A DNA stretch of 57,676 nucleotides from Selenomonadaceae bacterium (GCA_017634675.1 JAGBMX010000102.1:1-57676); one strand, 5' to 3'. Shown: positions 37,849 through 47,150, numbered from the stretch's first letter. A program made the numbers and translations. The notes: generated by a model not told the origin, from the letters alone.

Positions 37849-38292
37849 TTGAGAGCTGTTGTAACAAGAGTAAGCGAGGCTTCTGTTGAGATAGAGAAAA
37901 AAATCGTAGGCAAAATCGGCAAAGGATTTTTGGTACTATTGGGCGTCGGCGTCGGAGATACGGAGGAGAACGCCAAACATTTGGCGGAAAAAATCGCTCA
38001 TACCAGAGTGTTTTACGATGAAAACGATAAAATGAACTTAAGTTTGGGCGACGTTGGCGGCGCTCTCTTGATAGTTTCGCAGTTTACCCTATACGCGGAT
38101 TTAAAGAGCAGACGACCGGGATTTACCAAAGCGGCTAAACCCGATATTGCAAAGGATTTATACGAAAAATTTATTGATTACTGCAAAGAATACGGATTTC
38201 AAACAGAACACGGCGAATTTGGCGCAGATATGCAGGTTGCGTCTGTAAACGACGGGCCGGTTACCCTCTTGTTTGATACGGACGAGGTATGA
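37849..38292 (+). CDS. dtd: D-aminoacyl-tRNA deacylase
   Basis: A 147-residue editing enzyme that clears D-amino acids from tRNA. The family motifs SQFTLYADLKSRRPGFTKAA and the C-terminal NDGPVTLLFDT are both intact. The start is TTG 37849 with AAAGGAG upstream. The aminopeptidase gene starts one base after its stop, suggesting co-translation. Confidence 0.94.
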   Translation: MRAVVTRVSEASVEIEKKIVGKIGKGFLVLLGVGVGDTEENAKHLAEKIAHTRVFYDENDKMNLSLGDVGGALLIVSQFTLYADLKSRRPGFTKAAKPDIAKDLYEKFIDYCKEYGFQTEHGEFGADMQVASVNDGPVTLLFDTDEV

Positions 38293-38293
38293 T

Positions 38294-39511
38294 ATGGAAA
38301 AAAATTACGCGTCTCTTGCGGTAAACGTGGGAGTTAATTTGCAAAAAGGGCAAATACTTGTAATACAATCCCCCATAGAATGCGCCGATTTTGCCCGCTC
38401 GGTTGCAAAAGCCGCTTATGAAAGGGGAGCAAAAGACGTTGTTATACTCTGGAACGACGAGCTTTTCGCCAAACTTCGCTTTGAAAAGGCGGATATTTCC
38501 GTTTTCGGAGAATTTCCAGCTTGGAGGAAGGATTGCTTTGAAAGTTACGCGGAAAAAGGCGCGGCTTTTATAAATATCGCCGCAAGCGACCCCGAAATTA
38601 TGCGGGGAGTTGATAAGAATAAACTCTCCCTTTTCAAAAAAACTGCGGGCGGCGCGCTTGTCAATTATAGGGAACGCTTGATGTCCAACAAAAACAGATG
38701 GTGCATTATCTCTCGCCCTACTCGTTCCTGGGCGAAAAAAGTTTTTCCGGACTTAGACGACGAAGCGGCTTTCGCCGCTCTCGAAAAGGCGATATATAAA
38801 GCTACAAGAGCGGACGCGGGAGATGCGGCGGAAAATTGGGCTAAACATACGAAGGAACTGGCGAAAAGGGCGAAGTTTTTAAACGAGCAAAATTTTAAAT
38901 GCCTGCGCTATAAAAATTCCCTCGGCACGGATTTAACCGTGGAGCTTGCAGAGAATCATATTTGGGCGGGTGGCGCGGAAATCGCGGCGGACGGAGTGGA
39001 ATTTGTGGCGAATATGCCCACCGAAGAAGTTTATACCATGCCCAAAAGAGAGGGAACCAACGGCGTCGTATTTGCGACTCGTCCACTGCAATATCAGGGA
39101 AATTTGATTGAGAATTTCACTCTTACGTTTAAAGACGGAAAGGTAGTGGATTTTTCCGCAAAGAAGAACGAAACGCTTTTAAAAGAGTTGCTAAACACGG
39201 ACGAAGGCGCAAGCTTCTTGGGCGAAGTTGCGTTGGTGCCCTTTGATTCCCCCATAAACAACAGCGGCGTTTTGTTTTACAACACATTATTCGACGAGAA
39301 CGCATCTTCTCATTTGGCTCTCGGCAAGGCGTACCCCACCTGCATAAAAGACGGGGAAAGCATGGATTCTGTGACGCTTGTAAAAAACGGAGCGAACGAT
39401 TCTATTTTGCACGAGGATTTTATGATAGGCTCGAAGGATTTGTCCGTGGTGGGCGTAACTCAAGACAATCGCGAAACGCAGGTGATGATTGATGGCAATT
39501 TTGCGTTCTAG
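38294..39511 (+). CDS. M29-family metal aminopeptidase
   Basis: A 405-residue cytosolic peptidase like thermophilic aminopeptidase T. Features are an N-terminal YASLAVNVGVNLQKGQIL and the metal-ligand region NMPTEEVYTMPKREGTNG. LGEVALVPFDSPI and FDENASSHLALGKAYP follow near the C-terminus. ATG 38294 follows GACGAGG; the upstream frame to 38273 overlaps dtd and is not needed. The last 20 bp overlap the next gene. Confidence 0.9.
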   Translation: MEKNYASLAVNVGVNLQKGQILVIQSPIECADFARSVAKAAYERGAKDVVILWNDELFAKLRFEKADISVFGEFPAWRKDCFESYAEKGAAFINIAASDPEIMRGVDKNKLSLFKKTAGGALVNYRERLMSNKNRWCIISRPTRSWAKKVFPDLDDEAAFAALEKAIYKATRADAGDAAENWAKHTKELAKRAKFLNEQNFKCLRYKNSLGTDLTVELAENHIWAGGAEIAADGVEFVANMPTEEVYTMPKREGTNGVVFATRPLQYQGNLIENFTLTFKDGKVVDFSAKKNETLLKELLNTDEGASFLGEVALVPFDSPINNSGVLFYNTLFDENASSHLALGKAYPTCIKDGESMDSVTLVKNGANDSILHEDFMIGSKDLSVVGVTQDNRETQVMIDGNFAF

Positions 39512-40139
39512 CGTGATAATTGCGGTTATCATTATGATAATCTTCCCCTTTAACGCTTACGGCGCAAAGGCTAAAAAAGGCGAAATCCATGAATCGGATT
39601 TTACCTATAAGGGAATTTCTCTGCACGACGACGAGGCGAAGGTTTTGAAAAAATTGGGAAAACCTGTTTATACCAGAGAACGAATGATTTACGGCATAGC
39701 CGTTAAGTACCACGAATACAAAAACGATGTGGCGATAGGAATTTTGCAGAGAAACAACACCGTTGCGGAAATAATTATTGGCGACAAGCGTTACAAAGCG
39801 CGGCGAGGCGTGCGTTACGGAGCCACTTCATATTATATAGAAGAAACTTACGGGAAAAATTCTCGGCAAATGGTGGATGGAGTAACGGAGTACATCTACG
39901 AACGCCCCGGGCATAAGTACGAATATTTAGTGCTTGAACTTGACGGCGAAACCAACAGTTTGAAGAAGATAAAGATAACAAGGCTTCCCATGACGGAAGA
40001 GGCCGCAGATTTAATGGGGGAAGACCCGCTTTTGTCAAACGACCTTTTTGTAATTTTGGCGGGAACAGAGGAGATAGACACCAGCGCTCTTGATAAAACG
40101 AAGCCTAAGCCTGTTAAGGTGCGGGGATTGGAAAAGTGA
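39492..40139 (+). CDS. Unknown exported protein
   Basis: A 215-residue protein with an N-terminal signal peptide (SSVIIAVIIMIIFPFNAYGA, cleavage likely near residue 25). The exported domain is basic and beta-rich (YKGISLHDDEAKVLKKLGKP, GVRYGATSYYIEETYGK), reminiscent of small periplasmic domains but not recognised. ATG 39492 (SD AGGTGATG) is preferred to TTG 39489. It overlaps the peptidase gene by 20 bp and is followed 4 bp later by the metallo-hydrolase. Confidence 0.7.
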   Translation: MAILRSSVIIAVIIMIIFPFNAYGAKAKKGEIHESDFTYKGISLHDDEAKVLKKLGKPVYTRERMIYGIAVKYHEYKNDVAIGILQRNNTVAEIIIGDKRYKARRGVRYGATSYYIEETYGKNSRQMVDGVTEYIYERPGHKYEYLVLELDGETNSLKKIKITRLPMTEEAADLMGEDPLLSNDLFVILAGTEEIDTSALDKTKPKPVKVRGLEK

Positions 40140-40143
40140 GGAT

Positions 40144-40854
40144 ATGAAGATAACATATTTATTAAACAGCGGTTTTATTGTAAAATTAAATCGCTCGCTT
40201 TTGGTGTTCGACGATTTCAACGACCCGTCACATTCGGTGGATGAGGAAATAGAAAAAGGCGATTTTGACAATCTTTATTTTTTCGCTTCTCACGCTCATT
40301 TTGACCACTTCGACCCTCATATATTGAAATATCAAGAGAGTGTCACAAGATACATCTTCAGCAACGATATAAGGCGAACGGTACGGGCGAAGGCGTTTCC
40401 CGCAGAAAAAGTTTCTTACCTAAAAAAATACGACGCTTATTCGGATGAAAATATTGAGGTAACGTCTTACGATTCCACGGATGTCGGGACTTCATTCGCA
40501 GTTGAAACAGAAGGAAAGAGAATTTTTCATGCGGGAGATTTTAACTGGTGGGACTGGGACGGCGAAGAAGCGAAACTCAGGAAATCGGCAAAGTTGGCGT
40601 TTTTCCGTCAAATGGAAAAATTGGAAGGATTAACGTTTGATGTCGTTTTCTTCCCCGTTGACGGCAGGTTGGAAAATTCTGCCGAAAAAGGCGCAAAAGA
40701 ATTTCTGCGACTGACGGACACAAAAGCCTTAATAGCGATGCACCGAGTAGGTTATCCAAAATGGGAGCCTAAAGACGAATTTTTCGTTAAGGAAAAAATT
40801 TTCACATGGTCGCCGATTGAGGCGGGAGAAAGCGTTGAATTGGAGGAAGGTTAA
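40144..40854 (+). CDS. MBL-fold metallo-hydrolase
   Basis: A 236-residue beta-lactamase-fold hydrolase. The metal-binding HxHxDH is seen as SHAHFDHFDP near residue 50, a later ligand in RIFHAGDFNWWDWD, and a third in IAMHRVGYP. It resembles UlaG-like hydrolases; the substrate is unknown. ATG 40144 follows GTGAGGAT. Its stop is immediately followed by the cyclophilin ATG. Confidence 0.82.
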   Translation: MKITYLLNSGFIVKLNRSLLVFDDFNDPSHSVDEEIEKGDFDNLYFFASHAHFDHFDPHILKYQESVTRYIFSNDIRRTVRAKAFPAEKVSYLKKYDAYSDENIEVTSYDSTDVGTSFAVETEGKRIFHAGDFNWWDWDGEEAKLRKSAKLAFFRQMEKLEGLTFDVVFFPVDGRLENSAEKGAKEFLRLTDTKALIAMHRVGYPKWEPKDEFFVKEKIFTWSPIEAGESVELEEG

Positions 40855-41436
40855 ATGAAAAAAATCATTTTAGTTTTACTATGCGTAATTTTAGGCGCCG
40901 GAGCGTTTTTTGTCGCCAACACGAACGGCGACAGCGTATCGGCAAAGGAAAAAGGAGCGAAAAACATGAACAGAATCGCAGTTTTTGAAACCAATATGGG
41001 GACTTTTGAAATTGAACTTTTCGAGGACAAAGCGCCAAACACTGCGAAAAATTTTATAGACCTTGCTCAAAAAGGATTTTATAACGGGCTTATATTTCAT
41101 CGCGTAATAGACGGCTTTATGATTCAGGGCGGAGACCCCGAAGGCACAGGCATGGGCGGTCCCGGTTACACTATCAAAGACGAATTTCACAAGGATTTAA
41201 AACATTCGAGCGAAGGCATTTTATCAATGGCGAACGCAGGACCAAATACGGGCGGTTCTCAATTTTTCATCACCCTTGACAAAACTCCGTGGCTTGACGG
41301 ACATCATGCGGTATTCGGCAAAGTGATAAAAGGCATGGACGTTGTGAAAAAAATCGGCAGAACCAAAACGGGTTTTAACGACAGACCCGTTAAAGACGTA
41401 ATTATGGAAAAAGTTACCATAAAAGACAAGAACTGA
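40855..41436 (+). CDS. Peptidyl-prolyl isomerase, cyclophilin type, exported
   Basis: A 193-residue cyclophilin. An N-terminal hydrophobic signal ([20 protein letters not shown]) precedes the domain, which suggests secretion or membrane anchoring. The domain has [38 protein letters not shown] and [10 protein letters not shown]. It starts directly at the metallo-hydrolase stop and overlaps the next gene by one base. Confidence 0.93.
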   Translation: MKKIILVLLCVILGAGAFFVANTNGDSVSAKEKGAKNMNRIAVFETNMGTFEIELFEDKAPNTAKNFIDLAQKGFYNGLIFHRVIDGFMIQGGDPEGTGMGGPGYTIKDEFHKDLKHSSEGILSMANAGPNTGGSQFFITLDKTPWLDGHHAVFGKVIKGMDVVKKIGRTKTGFNDRPVKDVIMEKVTIKDKN

Positions 41437-41693
41437 TGAAAAAAGCGTTTACATACATTCTCCTCTGCGCCGACAACACATTATATACCGGCTGGACGAA
41501 CGATTTAAAATCAAGGCTTATCGCCCACAACGAAGGCAGGGGCGCAAAATACACCAGAAGCCGCCTTCCGTGCAAACTCTTTTACTACGAAGAATTTGAG
41601 GATAAAATATCGGCGCAGAAAAGAGAATGGGAAATAAAACAACTTACCCGAAAGCAAAAATTAGCCCTCGTAAACCTACGAACGAACTTATGA
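41436..41693 (+). CDS. GIY-YIG nuclease-fold protein
   Basis: An 85-residue single-domain GIY-YIG protein of the UPF0213/YhbQ type. The motif appears as YILLCADNTLYTGWTNDL, followed by ARG-equivalent LIAHNEGRGAKYTRSRLP. The catalytic Glu lies in YYEEFEDK. The biological substrate of these small members is not settled. It overlaps the cyclophilin stop by one base. Confidence 0.88.
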   Translation: MKKAFTYILLCADNTLYTGWTNDLKSRLIAHNEGRGAKYTRSRLPCKLFYYEEFEDKISAQKREWEIKQLTRKQKLALVNLRTNL

Positions 41694-41695
41694 TG

Positions 41696-41741
41696 GACAG
41701 CGCTCATCTAATTTTTTATCAAAAATTAGATGAGCGCTGTC
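41696..41741. repeat. Perfect 21-bp inverted repeat after the GIY-YIG gene
   Basis: A 21-bp stem (41696-41716 with 41721-41741) with loop TATC begins 2 bp after the GIY-YIG stop. The stem starts GACAGCGCTCATC. No T run follows on the plus strand, so it is not a textbook terminator. It could be a transcript end, a mobile-element remnant or an operator for the next toxin-antitoxin genes. Confidence 0.7.
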
Positions 41742-41765
41742 TAAGACAAAGAAAGGGTGGGGTAT

Positions 41766-41984
41766 ATGTTTATGACGGTGGAAGGACACTTTAACGGAGA
41801 GAAAATTGTATTAAACGAAAATATTAACCTTACCTACGGACAAAAGGTAATGGTAATTGTGTTGCCTGAAAAAAATGTAAAAAAAAAGATAGATTACGCT
41901 AAATACAGATTGGGAGAAGAAACAAATTTTCCCGCGGACGTGGAAGGATATATAAGGGAGATGCGCGATAATGACAGATTTTAA
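41766..41984 (+). CDS. Putative antitoxin of a PIN-domain module
   Basis: A 72-residue protein. The N-terminal half (MTVEGHFNGEKIVLNENINL after the first residues) is beta-rich like small antitoxin DNA-binding domains. The C-terminal half is charged and helical, as expected for toxin wrapping. ATG 41766 follows GGTGGGG; ATG 41772 is possible. It overlaps the PIN gene by 14 bp, the usual antitoxin-toxin order. The identification rests mainly on this context. Confidence 0.65.
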   Translation: MFMTVEGHFNGEKIVLNENINLTYGQKVMVIVLPEKNVKKKIDYAKYRLGEETNFPADVEGYIREMRDNDRF

Positions 41985-42429
41985 TCGTATATTCATTGAT
42001 ACAAATCCTTTCATCTATCTTTTGGATTCAAAAAATGAATATACGGAGAAAATGGAATTTATTATGGATAAGCTAACGGAAAACGATTGCGTTTTATACA
42101 GTTCTCCTATTACCGTAGCTGAATATATGGTTCATCCGTATAAAGAAAATTGTCCGGAAAAAATAAAACATTTTTTGTCGTTTATAGAAGACGCTAACAT
42201 TAAAATCATCGACATAAATACTGAAATTGCCGCAATGTCTTCCTTAACAAGAGCCAAATACACGGCATTTAAAGGAATGGATTCTCTTCAATTAGCCGCT
42301 GCCGAATACAGTAAATGTGATATGATTTTGACTAACGACAAACAATTATGCCAATATAAGGAAATACATTGTATGATGATAGACGAGTGTTTTCAATATT
42401 TAGCCCTCGTTGACAAAGACGAGGGCTAA
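41971..42429 (+). CDS. PIN-domain toxin (VapC-like ribonuclease)
   Basis: A 152-residue PIN protein. The catalytic acids are visible as IFIDTNPFIYLLD at the start, ITVAEYMVHP (Glu), GMDSLQLAAAEY (Asp) and the final MILTNDKQL (Asp). Such toxins cleave tRNA or rRNA when the antitoxin is lost. The stop is embedded in a hairpin (42400-42429) that also serves as a transcript end. Confidence 0.82.
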   Translation: MTDFNRIFIDTNPFIYLLDSKNEYTEKMEFIMDKLTENDCVLYSSPITVAEYMVHPYKENCPEKIKHFLSFIEDANIKIIDINTEIAAMSSLTRAKYTAFKGMDSLQLAAAEYSKCDMILTNDKQLCQYKEIHCMMIDECFQYLALVDKDEG

Positions 42430-42437
42430 AGTTATAA
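42399..42437 (+). terminator. Hairpin at the end of the PIN toxin gene
   Basis: TTAGCCCTCGT and ACGAGGGCTAA form an 11-bp stem with loop TGACAAAG, overlapping the last codons. The following sequence is AGTTATAAT rather than a pure T run. Confidence 0.6.
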
Positions 42438-42484
42438 TAAAAACTGCTCTGTAGACTTACTAAAAATAATTTTAAAATGGGAGT

Positions 42485-42554
42485 CCAGAGGGCAAAAGCC
42501 CTTTGGCGGGGTCAAGGGGCAGCGCCCCTTGTGGGGTTTGGGGCAAAGCCCCGA
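42485..42554 (+). repeat. GC-rich triple-hairpin repeat, copy 2
   Basis: Three hairpins follow one another: CCAGAGGGC / GCCCTTTGG, CAAGGGGC / GCCCCTTG and TTTGGGGC / GCCCCGA. The order and spacing match copy 1 before serA, with compensating differences in the middle stem. It lies 28 bp before greA. Confidence 0.85.
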
Positions 42555-42581
42555 TTATTTTTTATAAGGAGAGTGGAAATA

Positions 42582-43049
42582 GTGGCTGAAAAACGGGTCA
42601 TGTTGACTAAGGACGGCTATGATAAATTAGTAGAGAAGCTTAATTATTTAAAGAGCGTTCGGCGTATTGAGGTTGCAGAAAGGTTAAAAGCCGCCATCGC
42701 ATTGGGGGATTTAAGCGAAAACTCCGAGTATGACGACGCTAAAAATGAACAGGCGTTTTTGGAAGGCGAAATTTTAGACCTTGAAAAGAAAATAAGGAAC
42801 TCGGATATTATTAAGAGCGAATCCAGCGATACCGTGCAGATGGGAAGTAAAGTTACGGTACTTGATACGGAGCTTGAGGAAGAAGAAACCTACATGGTGG
42901 TCGGTTCCACAGAAGCGGATCCCGACGAGTTTAAAATCTCCAACGAATCGCCTTTGGGTTCGGCTATTTTGGGCGGCAAAAAGGGAAGTATCGTGGAGGT
43001 ACACGCGCCGGCGGGAATTATTAAGTATAAGATTGTAGATATTAAATGA
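42582..43049 (+). CDS. greA: Transcription elongation factor GreA
   Basis: A 155-residue factor that rescues backtracked RNA polymerase. The N-terminal coiled coil includes [17 protein letters not shown] and the tip acids in [16 protein letters not shown]. The C-terminal FKBP-like domain ends [21 protein letters not shown] 42582 (SD AAGGAGAG) gives the family N-terminus. The frame stays open through repeat copy 2 to 42477, an extension I reject. lysS follows closely, a common pairing. Confidence 0.95.
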   Translation: MAEKRVMLTKDGYDKLVEKLNYLKSVRRIEVAERLKAAIALGDLSENSEYDDAKNEQAFLEGEILDLEKKIRNSDIIKSESSDTVQMGSKVTVLDTELEEEETYMVVGSTEADPDEFKISNESPLGSAILGGKKGSIVEVHAPAGIIKYKIVDIK

Positions 43050-43059
43050 GGTTTTGATA

Positions 43060-44553
43060 ATGAGCGAAGAAAAAGAACTCACGGAAGAAAATTTAAGCGA
43101 AATGCTACAAGTTCGCAGAGACAAGATAAAGACTTACGACGAAATGGGCGTTAAACCCTTCGGACACCGTTTTGACGTAACGCATCACGCTAAGGATGTT
43201 AAGGAAGAATTTGCAAATTTGGAAGGCGAAGAAGAACAGGGCGAGGTCAGTTTGGCGGGGCGCTTGATGGCAATTCGCGGTCACGGGAAGGCGAGTTTTG
43301 CAAGTATTTCCGATAAGACCGGTTCCATACAGGTTTATTTTAAACTTGACGTACTGGGAGAAGAAGCGTATAAGCGCTTTAAAATGCTTGATATAGGCGA
43401 TATTATAGGAATAAACGGTTCTGTGTTTAAGACACGCAGAGGGGAACTTACCGTAAAGATAAAGTCATTCGATTTGCTTTCAAAATCCCTTCGTCCCCTG
43501 CCCGAGAAATTCCACGGTTTAAAAGACGTTGAAATTCGCTATCGCCAGCGTTATCTCGATTTAATAGTAAATCCCGAAGTGCGTGACGCATTTATCGGAC
43601 GCAACAAGACCATAAAAGCGATTCGCGCTTTTTTGGACAGCCACGATTATTTGGAGGTCGCAACGCCTGTGCTCTCAACCTTAGCGGGCGGCGCAGCGGC
43701 GCGTCCTTTTGTTACTCATCATAACGCCCTTGATACGGATTTATATTTAAGAATAGCCACGGAACTTAATTTAAAGCGTCTTGTTGTGGGCGGCTTTGAA
43801 CGGGTTTACGAGATGGGCAGGGTTTTTCGCAACGAGGGCATGGACAACCGTCACAATCCCGAATTTACCACGGTCGAATACTACCAAGCCTACGCTGACT
43901 ACAACGATATGATGAATCTTACCGAAGAACTCGTGCGTTATGCGGCAAAATCCGTGTGCGGCGATACTAAGGTAACGTATCAGGGTACGGAGATAGATTT
44001 TGCAAATTGCAAGCGTATCAGCATGAACGATGCGGTAAAAGAAGCGACGGGACGGGATTTTATGGCTTGCGCCACGGTTGAAGAAGCGAGAGCCATAGCG
44101 GACGAATTGCATATCCCATACGAAGAGCGTCACGGTATCGGCGGGATTTTAAACGCCGCTTTTGAGGAAAAAGTGGAAGAATCCCTTATTCAACCCACAT
44201 TCATCACGGGACACCCGACGGAAATTTCACCGCTCGCTAAACGCAACGAAAAAGACCCCCGCATTACGGACAGGTTTGAACTTTTCGTATACGGCAGAGA
44301 ACTTGCGAATGGCTTTACCGAGTTAAACGACCCAATCGACCAAGAATCCCGTTTTACGGAACAGTTAAAACAACGTGAAGCCGGCGACGACGAAGCGCAC
44401 GTTATGGATAAAGATTTCATCACTGCGCTTGAATACGGACTTCCGCCGACGGGCGGCGTTGGAATAGGCGTTGACAGGCTCGTTATGTTTTTGACGGACA
44501 GCGCATCTATTCGAGATGTGTTGCTGTTTCCGACCATGAAAAATATAGAATAG
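43060..44553 (+). CDS. lysS: Lysyl-tRNA synthetase (class II)
   Basis: A 497-residue class IIb synthetase. An N-terminal OB-fold anticodon domain includes [21 protein letters not shown]. The catalytic core has motif 2 [16 protein letters not shown] and motif 3 [18 protein letters not shown] 43060 has TGAGG at good spacing; the TTG two codons earlier is too close to it. It lies 10 bp after greA. Confidence 0.97.
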   Translation: MSEEKELTEENLSEMLQVRRDKIKTYDEMGVKPFGHRFDVTHHAKDVKEEFANLEGEEEQGEVSLAGRLMAIRGHGKASFASISDKTGSIQVYFKLDVLGEEAYKRFKMLDIGDIIGINGSVFKTRRGELTVKIKSFDLLSKSLRPLPEKFHGLKDVEIRYRQRYLDLIVNPEVRDAFIGRNKTIKAIRAFLDSHDYLEVATPVLSTLAGGAAARPFVTHHNALDTDLYLRIATELNLKRLVVGGFERVYEMGRVFRNEGMDNRHNPEFTTVEYYQAYADYNDMMNLTEELVRYAAKSVCGDTKVTYQGTEIDFANCKRISMNDAVKEATGRDFMACATVEEARAIADELHIPYEERHGIGGILNAAFEEKVEESLIQPTFITGHPTEISPLAKRNEKDPRITDRFELFVYGRELANGFTELNDPIDQESRFTEQLKQREAGDDEAHVMDKDFITALEYGLPPTGGVGIGVDRLVMFLTDSASIRDVLLFPTMKNIE

Positions 44554-44557
44554 AAAT

Positions 44558-44590
44558 AAGGCTTCGCCTATATTGTTTGGGTGAAGCCTT
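44558..44590 (+). terminator. Hairpin after lysS
   Basis: AAGGCTTC and GAAGCCTT pair over 8 bp (extended by GCC/GGG) across an AT-rich loop, then AATTTATC. It separates lysS from the queF promoter. Confidence 0.55.
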
Positions 44591-44609
44591 AATTTATCTT
44601 GAAAATTAC

Positions 44610-44639
44610 TTGACACCGCTAAATTATATATGTTACGAT
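44610..44639 (+). promoter_or_regulatory. Candidate promoter of queF
   Basis: A consensus -35 TTGACA lies about 18 bp before a TACGAT -10-like box, 30 bp before the queF ATG. No preQ1 riboswitch was recognised in the short leader. Confidence 0.5.
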
Positions 44640-44665
44640 TTTCAAAAACGCAAAGGAAAGTTTTT

Positions 44666-45151
44666 ATGGACAGAACTGAGGAAAATTTAAAATCGTTAGG
44701 CAAAAAAAGCGAATATGGTTACGGGTACAATCCCGATTTGCTCGAATGTTTTTCAAATAAACATCCCGAAAGAGATTATTGGGTCAAATTTAATATCCCG
44801 GAATTTACGTCTTTATGCCCCATAACGGGACAGCCGGATTTTGCCACGATTTATATTTCGTATATCCCGGATAAGAAATTGGTGGAAAGCAAATCTTTGA
44901 AACTTTACATGGTGAGTTTCAGAAATCACGGGGATTTTCATGAAGATGTGGTAAATATTATATTAAACGATTTGAAAAAACTGATGGAGCCAAAATATAT
45001 AGAAGTGTTGGGAAAATTCTTGCCAAGGGGCGGAATTTCCATCGATCCTTATGTAAACTACGGCAAAGAGGGCACAAAATATGAAACTCTCGCATGGGAG
45101 AGGTTTAAGATGCGCGATTTAATCTTTATGGAGAGGGTTGACAATAGGTGA
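44666..45151 (+). CDS. queF: NADPH-dependent 7-cyano-7-deazaguanine reductase
   Basis: A 161-residue unimodular QueF, reducing preQ0 to preQ1 for queuosine. The nucleophile Cys51 and general acid Asp58 fall in [13 protein letters not shown], followed by [24 protein letters not shown], the family signature. ATG 44666 follows AAAGGAAAG; the frame is open to 44630 but that part is promoter sequence. No other queuosine genes are in the window. Confidence 0.96.
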   Translation: MDRTEENLKSLGKKSEYGYGYNPDLLECFSNKHPERDYWVKFNIPEFTSLCPITGQPDFATIYISYIPDKKLVESKSLKLYMVSFRNHGDFHEDVVNIILNDLKKLMEPKYIEVLGKFLPRGGISIDPYVNYGKEGTKYETLAWERFKMRDLIFMERVDNR

Positions 45152-45969
45152 GACAAAAAAGAGTTGCTCTTATAAACGATATTACAGGTTTTGGGCGTTG
45201 CTCCGTCACAGTCGAACTTCCCATACTATCAGCCCTTAAAATCCAAGCCTCCCCTCTTCCCACCGCAATTCTTTCGGTACACACGGGCTTTCCCAATTAT
45301 TTTATGGATGATTACACCGACCGCATGAAGGAGTACATCAAAAGCTGGAGAGCCAACCATATTGAATTTGACGGCATAACCACGGGATTTTTCGGTTCAA
45401 AAGAGCAAATTGACATAGCCATAGATTTTATCCGCGAATTCAGGAAAAAAGGCACCCTCGTTGTCGTAGACCCCGTTATGGGCGACAACGGCAGACGTTA
45501 CGCTTCTTACACCGAAGAGATGTGCAAGGAAATGCAAAAACTTCTGGCGCACGCAGACGTTATACTTCCTAACCTTACCGAAGCGGCGGAGCTTTTAGGG
45601 CAAGCCTACCCCAAAGACGGCGAAATTTCCAAAGAAAAACTTTTAGACATGGCTGAAAAATTATCTCAAAAAGGACCGCAAAAAATCGTCATAACGGGAC
45701 TGCGCGACAACGATACTATCAACAACTTTGTATACGAAAACGGCGAAGGCGCATTTATTTCCACCAAAGCCGTAGGCGGCGACCGCTCCGGCGCAGGAGA
45801 CGCCTTCTCTGCCATAGTAACGGGTAGTCTGATAAACGGTGAAAACTTCAAATCCGCGGTAAAAAAAGCTGCCGATTTCATAAACAAAGCCGTTACCCTG
45901 GCCGAAAACCTAAACCTCCCTTGGAACTACGGTCTTCCCTTCGAAGAATATCTGACGGAGCTAAAGTAG
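45148..45969 (+). CDS. Pyridoxal/pyridoxamine kinase
   Basis: A 273-residue ribokinase-fold kinase of the PdxY/PdxK type. It shows [22 protein letters not shown] at the N-terminus, [12 protein letters not shown], and the anion-hole motif [16 protein letters not shown] near residue 210. These enzymes salvage vitamin B6. GTG 45148 overlaps the queF stop (GTGA). It is followed by an inverted triple-hairpin repeat. Confidence 0.88.
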   Translation: MRQKRVALINDITGFGRCSVTVELPILSALKIQASPLPTAILSVHTGFPNYFMDDYTDRMKEYIKSWRANHIEFDGITTGFFGSKEQIDIAIDFIREFRKKGTLVVVDPVMGDNGRRYASYTEEMCKEMQKLLAHADVILPNLTEAAELLGQAYPKDGEISKEKLLDMAEKLSQKGPQKIVITGLRDNDTINNFVYENGEGAFISTKAVGGDRSGAGDAFSAIVTGSLINGENFKSAVKKAADFINKAVTLAENLNLPWNYGLPFEEYLTELK

Positions 45970-46038
45970 TTGGGACTCTGTCCCAAACCCTGCAAGGGGC
46001 GCTGCCCCTTGACCTCGCCAAAGGGCGCAGCCCTCTGG
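45970..46038 (-). repeat. GC-rich triple-hairpin repeat, copy 3 (inverted)
   Basis: On the plus strand the order is reversed: TTGGGAC / GTCCCAA (45970-45986), CAAGGGGC / GCCCCTTG (45993-46011) and CCAAAGGGC / GCCCTCTGG (46018-46038). It starts right after the kinase stop codon, so it lies in a 3' region, unlike copies 1 and 2. Confidence 0.85.
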
Positions 46039-46087
46039 ACTCCCAGTTGTTGGTTTTGAGCAAAATTTACAATTAGAGCTATAACCA

Positions 46088-46186
46088 GTTATTAAAGTTT
46101 TTTCTTTTCTCTTTTTCTTTGCTTCTTTCTTTTTCTCTTTTCTTTTTTACAAAAAAGAAAAGAGAAAAAGAAAGAAGGAAACTGAC
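46088..46186 (+). repeat. Paperclip-triplex repeat, copy J (upstream of glycosyltransferase)
   Basis: Left box GTTATTAAAG is followed by arm 1 (46098-46120, T6-C-T4-CTC-T5-C-T3) and hinge GC. Arm 2 (46123-46148), loop AC and arm 3 (46151-46176) follow. The hairpin is 26 bp and perfect, with 23 contiguous parallel triplets, the best copy. The right box is GGAAACTGAC. Orientation matches the downstream gene. Confidence 0.93.
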
Positions 46187-46201
46187 CTATAAGAAGAGTG
46201 T

Positions 46202-47146
46202 GTGAAATTGGCAAGGAAGAAAGAGCTTATACCGTGGTTTGTGAGCGTGTTGATACCGACGTTTGAGAGGCCGAAGTTGCTGGAAAAGACGCTGGAGAGC
46301 GCGCTTAACCAGACTTATACGAATTATGAAGTGATAGTAGCAGACAGCAGTAGAGATGAAGACACGCAGGTTTTAATGCATAAGTTTAGGGGCAGCGATA
46401 AGCTTATTTATGTGAGAAACAGGGAAGCTAAGAGTAAAGCGGAGAATTTTCGCGTTTTTGAGGAGCTTGCAAGGGGCGAGTTCTTGCAATGGCTTATGGA
46501 CGACGATATAATTTTACCGAATAAGTTGCAGTATATGATACGTTGTTTTAAACAGGAAAAAAAGGTGCGGATTGTCACTTCAAGACGGGGATTAATTGAC
46601 GAAAAGGGAACGATGCTCGGGCAGATGGGCGCGGAACTTGTGATTGACGGACTCTACGGAGTGTATAAGGGCAGAGAGATAGGGAACGTGATATTGGAAG
46701 ATTTTAAAAATCCTATCGGGGAAGTTTCTGCGGTGCTTTTTCGCTGGCGGGATTTAAGAAATCATTATTTTAATGCGGAATCAAGGGGATATAGAGCCAT
46801 TGCGGATGTCGCCATGTGGCTTGAATTGTTGGAAGGCGGCGGGGAATGCGCCGTGTTTCGAGATCCTTTGAGTTTGTATAGGAGGCACAACGGTCAGGAG
46901 AGTATGCAGCCCGATTATATCTTGCTTTCTAGGATAGAATGGTTCATGCTGGGTACGGATTATTATCTGCGTCGGATTTTTCTCACGCAGTGGAAAGAAT
47001 ACGCAAATCTTTTGTATGCGCTTTTGGCGGAATACGAACGGGATATACAGCCCAGAATTCGCATTTTTAACCGTCAACCGCATTTTGAGGCGTATATGGT
47101 TGCGATAAATGAAATGAAAGATATTTTAAAAAGTCACGGAGGATAA
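46202..47146 (+). CDS. Family 2 glycosyltransferase
   Basis: A 314-residue GT-A fold transferase. The donor-binding start SVLIPTFERPKLLEKTLESALNQTYTNYEVIVADSS and the DxD-like LQWLMDDDIILPNKL are clear. The C-terminal half is unassigned. No membrane segment is seen. Substrate is unknown; it could act on surface polysaccharide or glycans. The start is GTG 46202 with a weak SD (AAGAAGAG). hom follows 4 bp later. Confidence 0.85.
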   Translation: MKLARKKELIPWFVSVLIPTFERPKLLEKTLESALNQTYTNYEVIVADSSRDEDTQVLMHKFRGSDKLIYVRNREAKSKAENFRVFEELARGEFLQWLMDDDIILPNKLQYMIRCFKQEKKVRIVTSRRGLIDEKGTMLGQMGAELVIDGLYGVYKGREIGNVILEDFKNPIGEVSAVLFRWRDLRNHYFNAESRGYRAIADVAMWLELLEGGGECAVFRDPLSLYRRHNGQESMQPDYILLSRIEWFMLGTDYYLRRIFLTQWKEYANLLYALLAEYERDIQPRIRIFNRQPHFEAYMVAINEMKDILKSHGG

Positions 47147-47150
47147 TTTT

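Noticed and set aside
42477-42581. 35-codon N-terminal extension of greA
   Set aside because: It translates the triple-hairpin repeat; GTG 42582 with AAGGAGAG matches the normal GreA start.
44591-44665. preQ1 riboswitch before queF
   Set aside because: No C-rich loop and A-rich tail pattern is visible; a promoter fits the region better.
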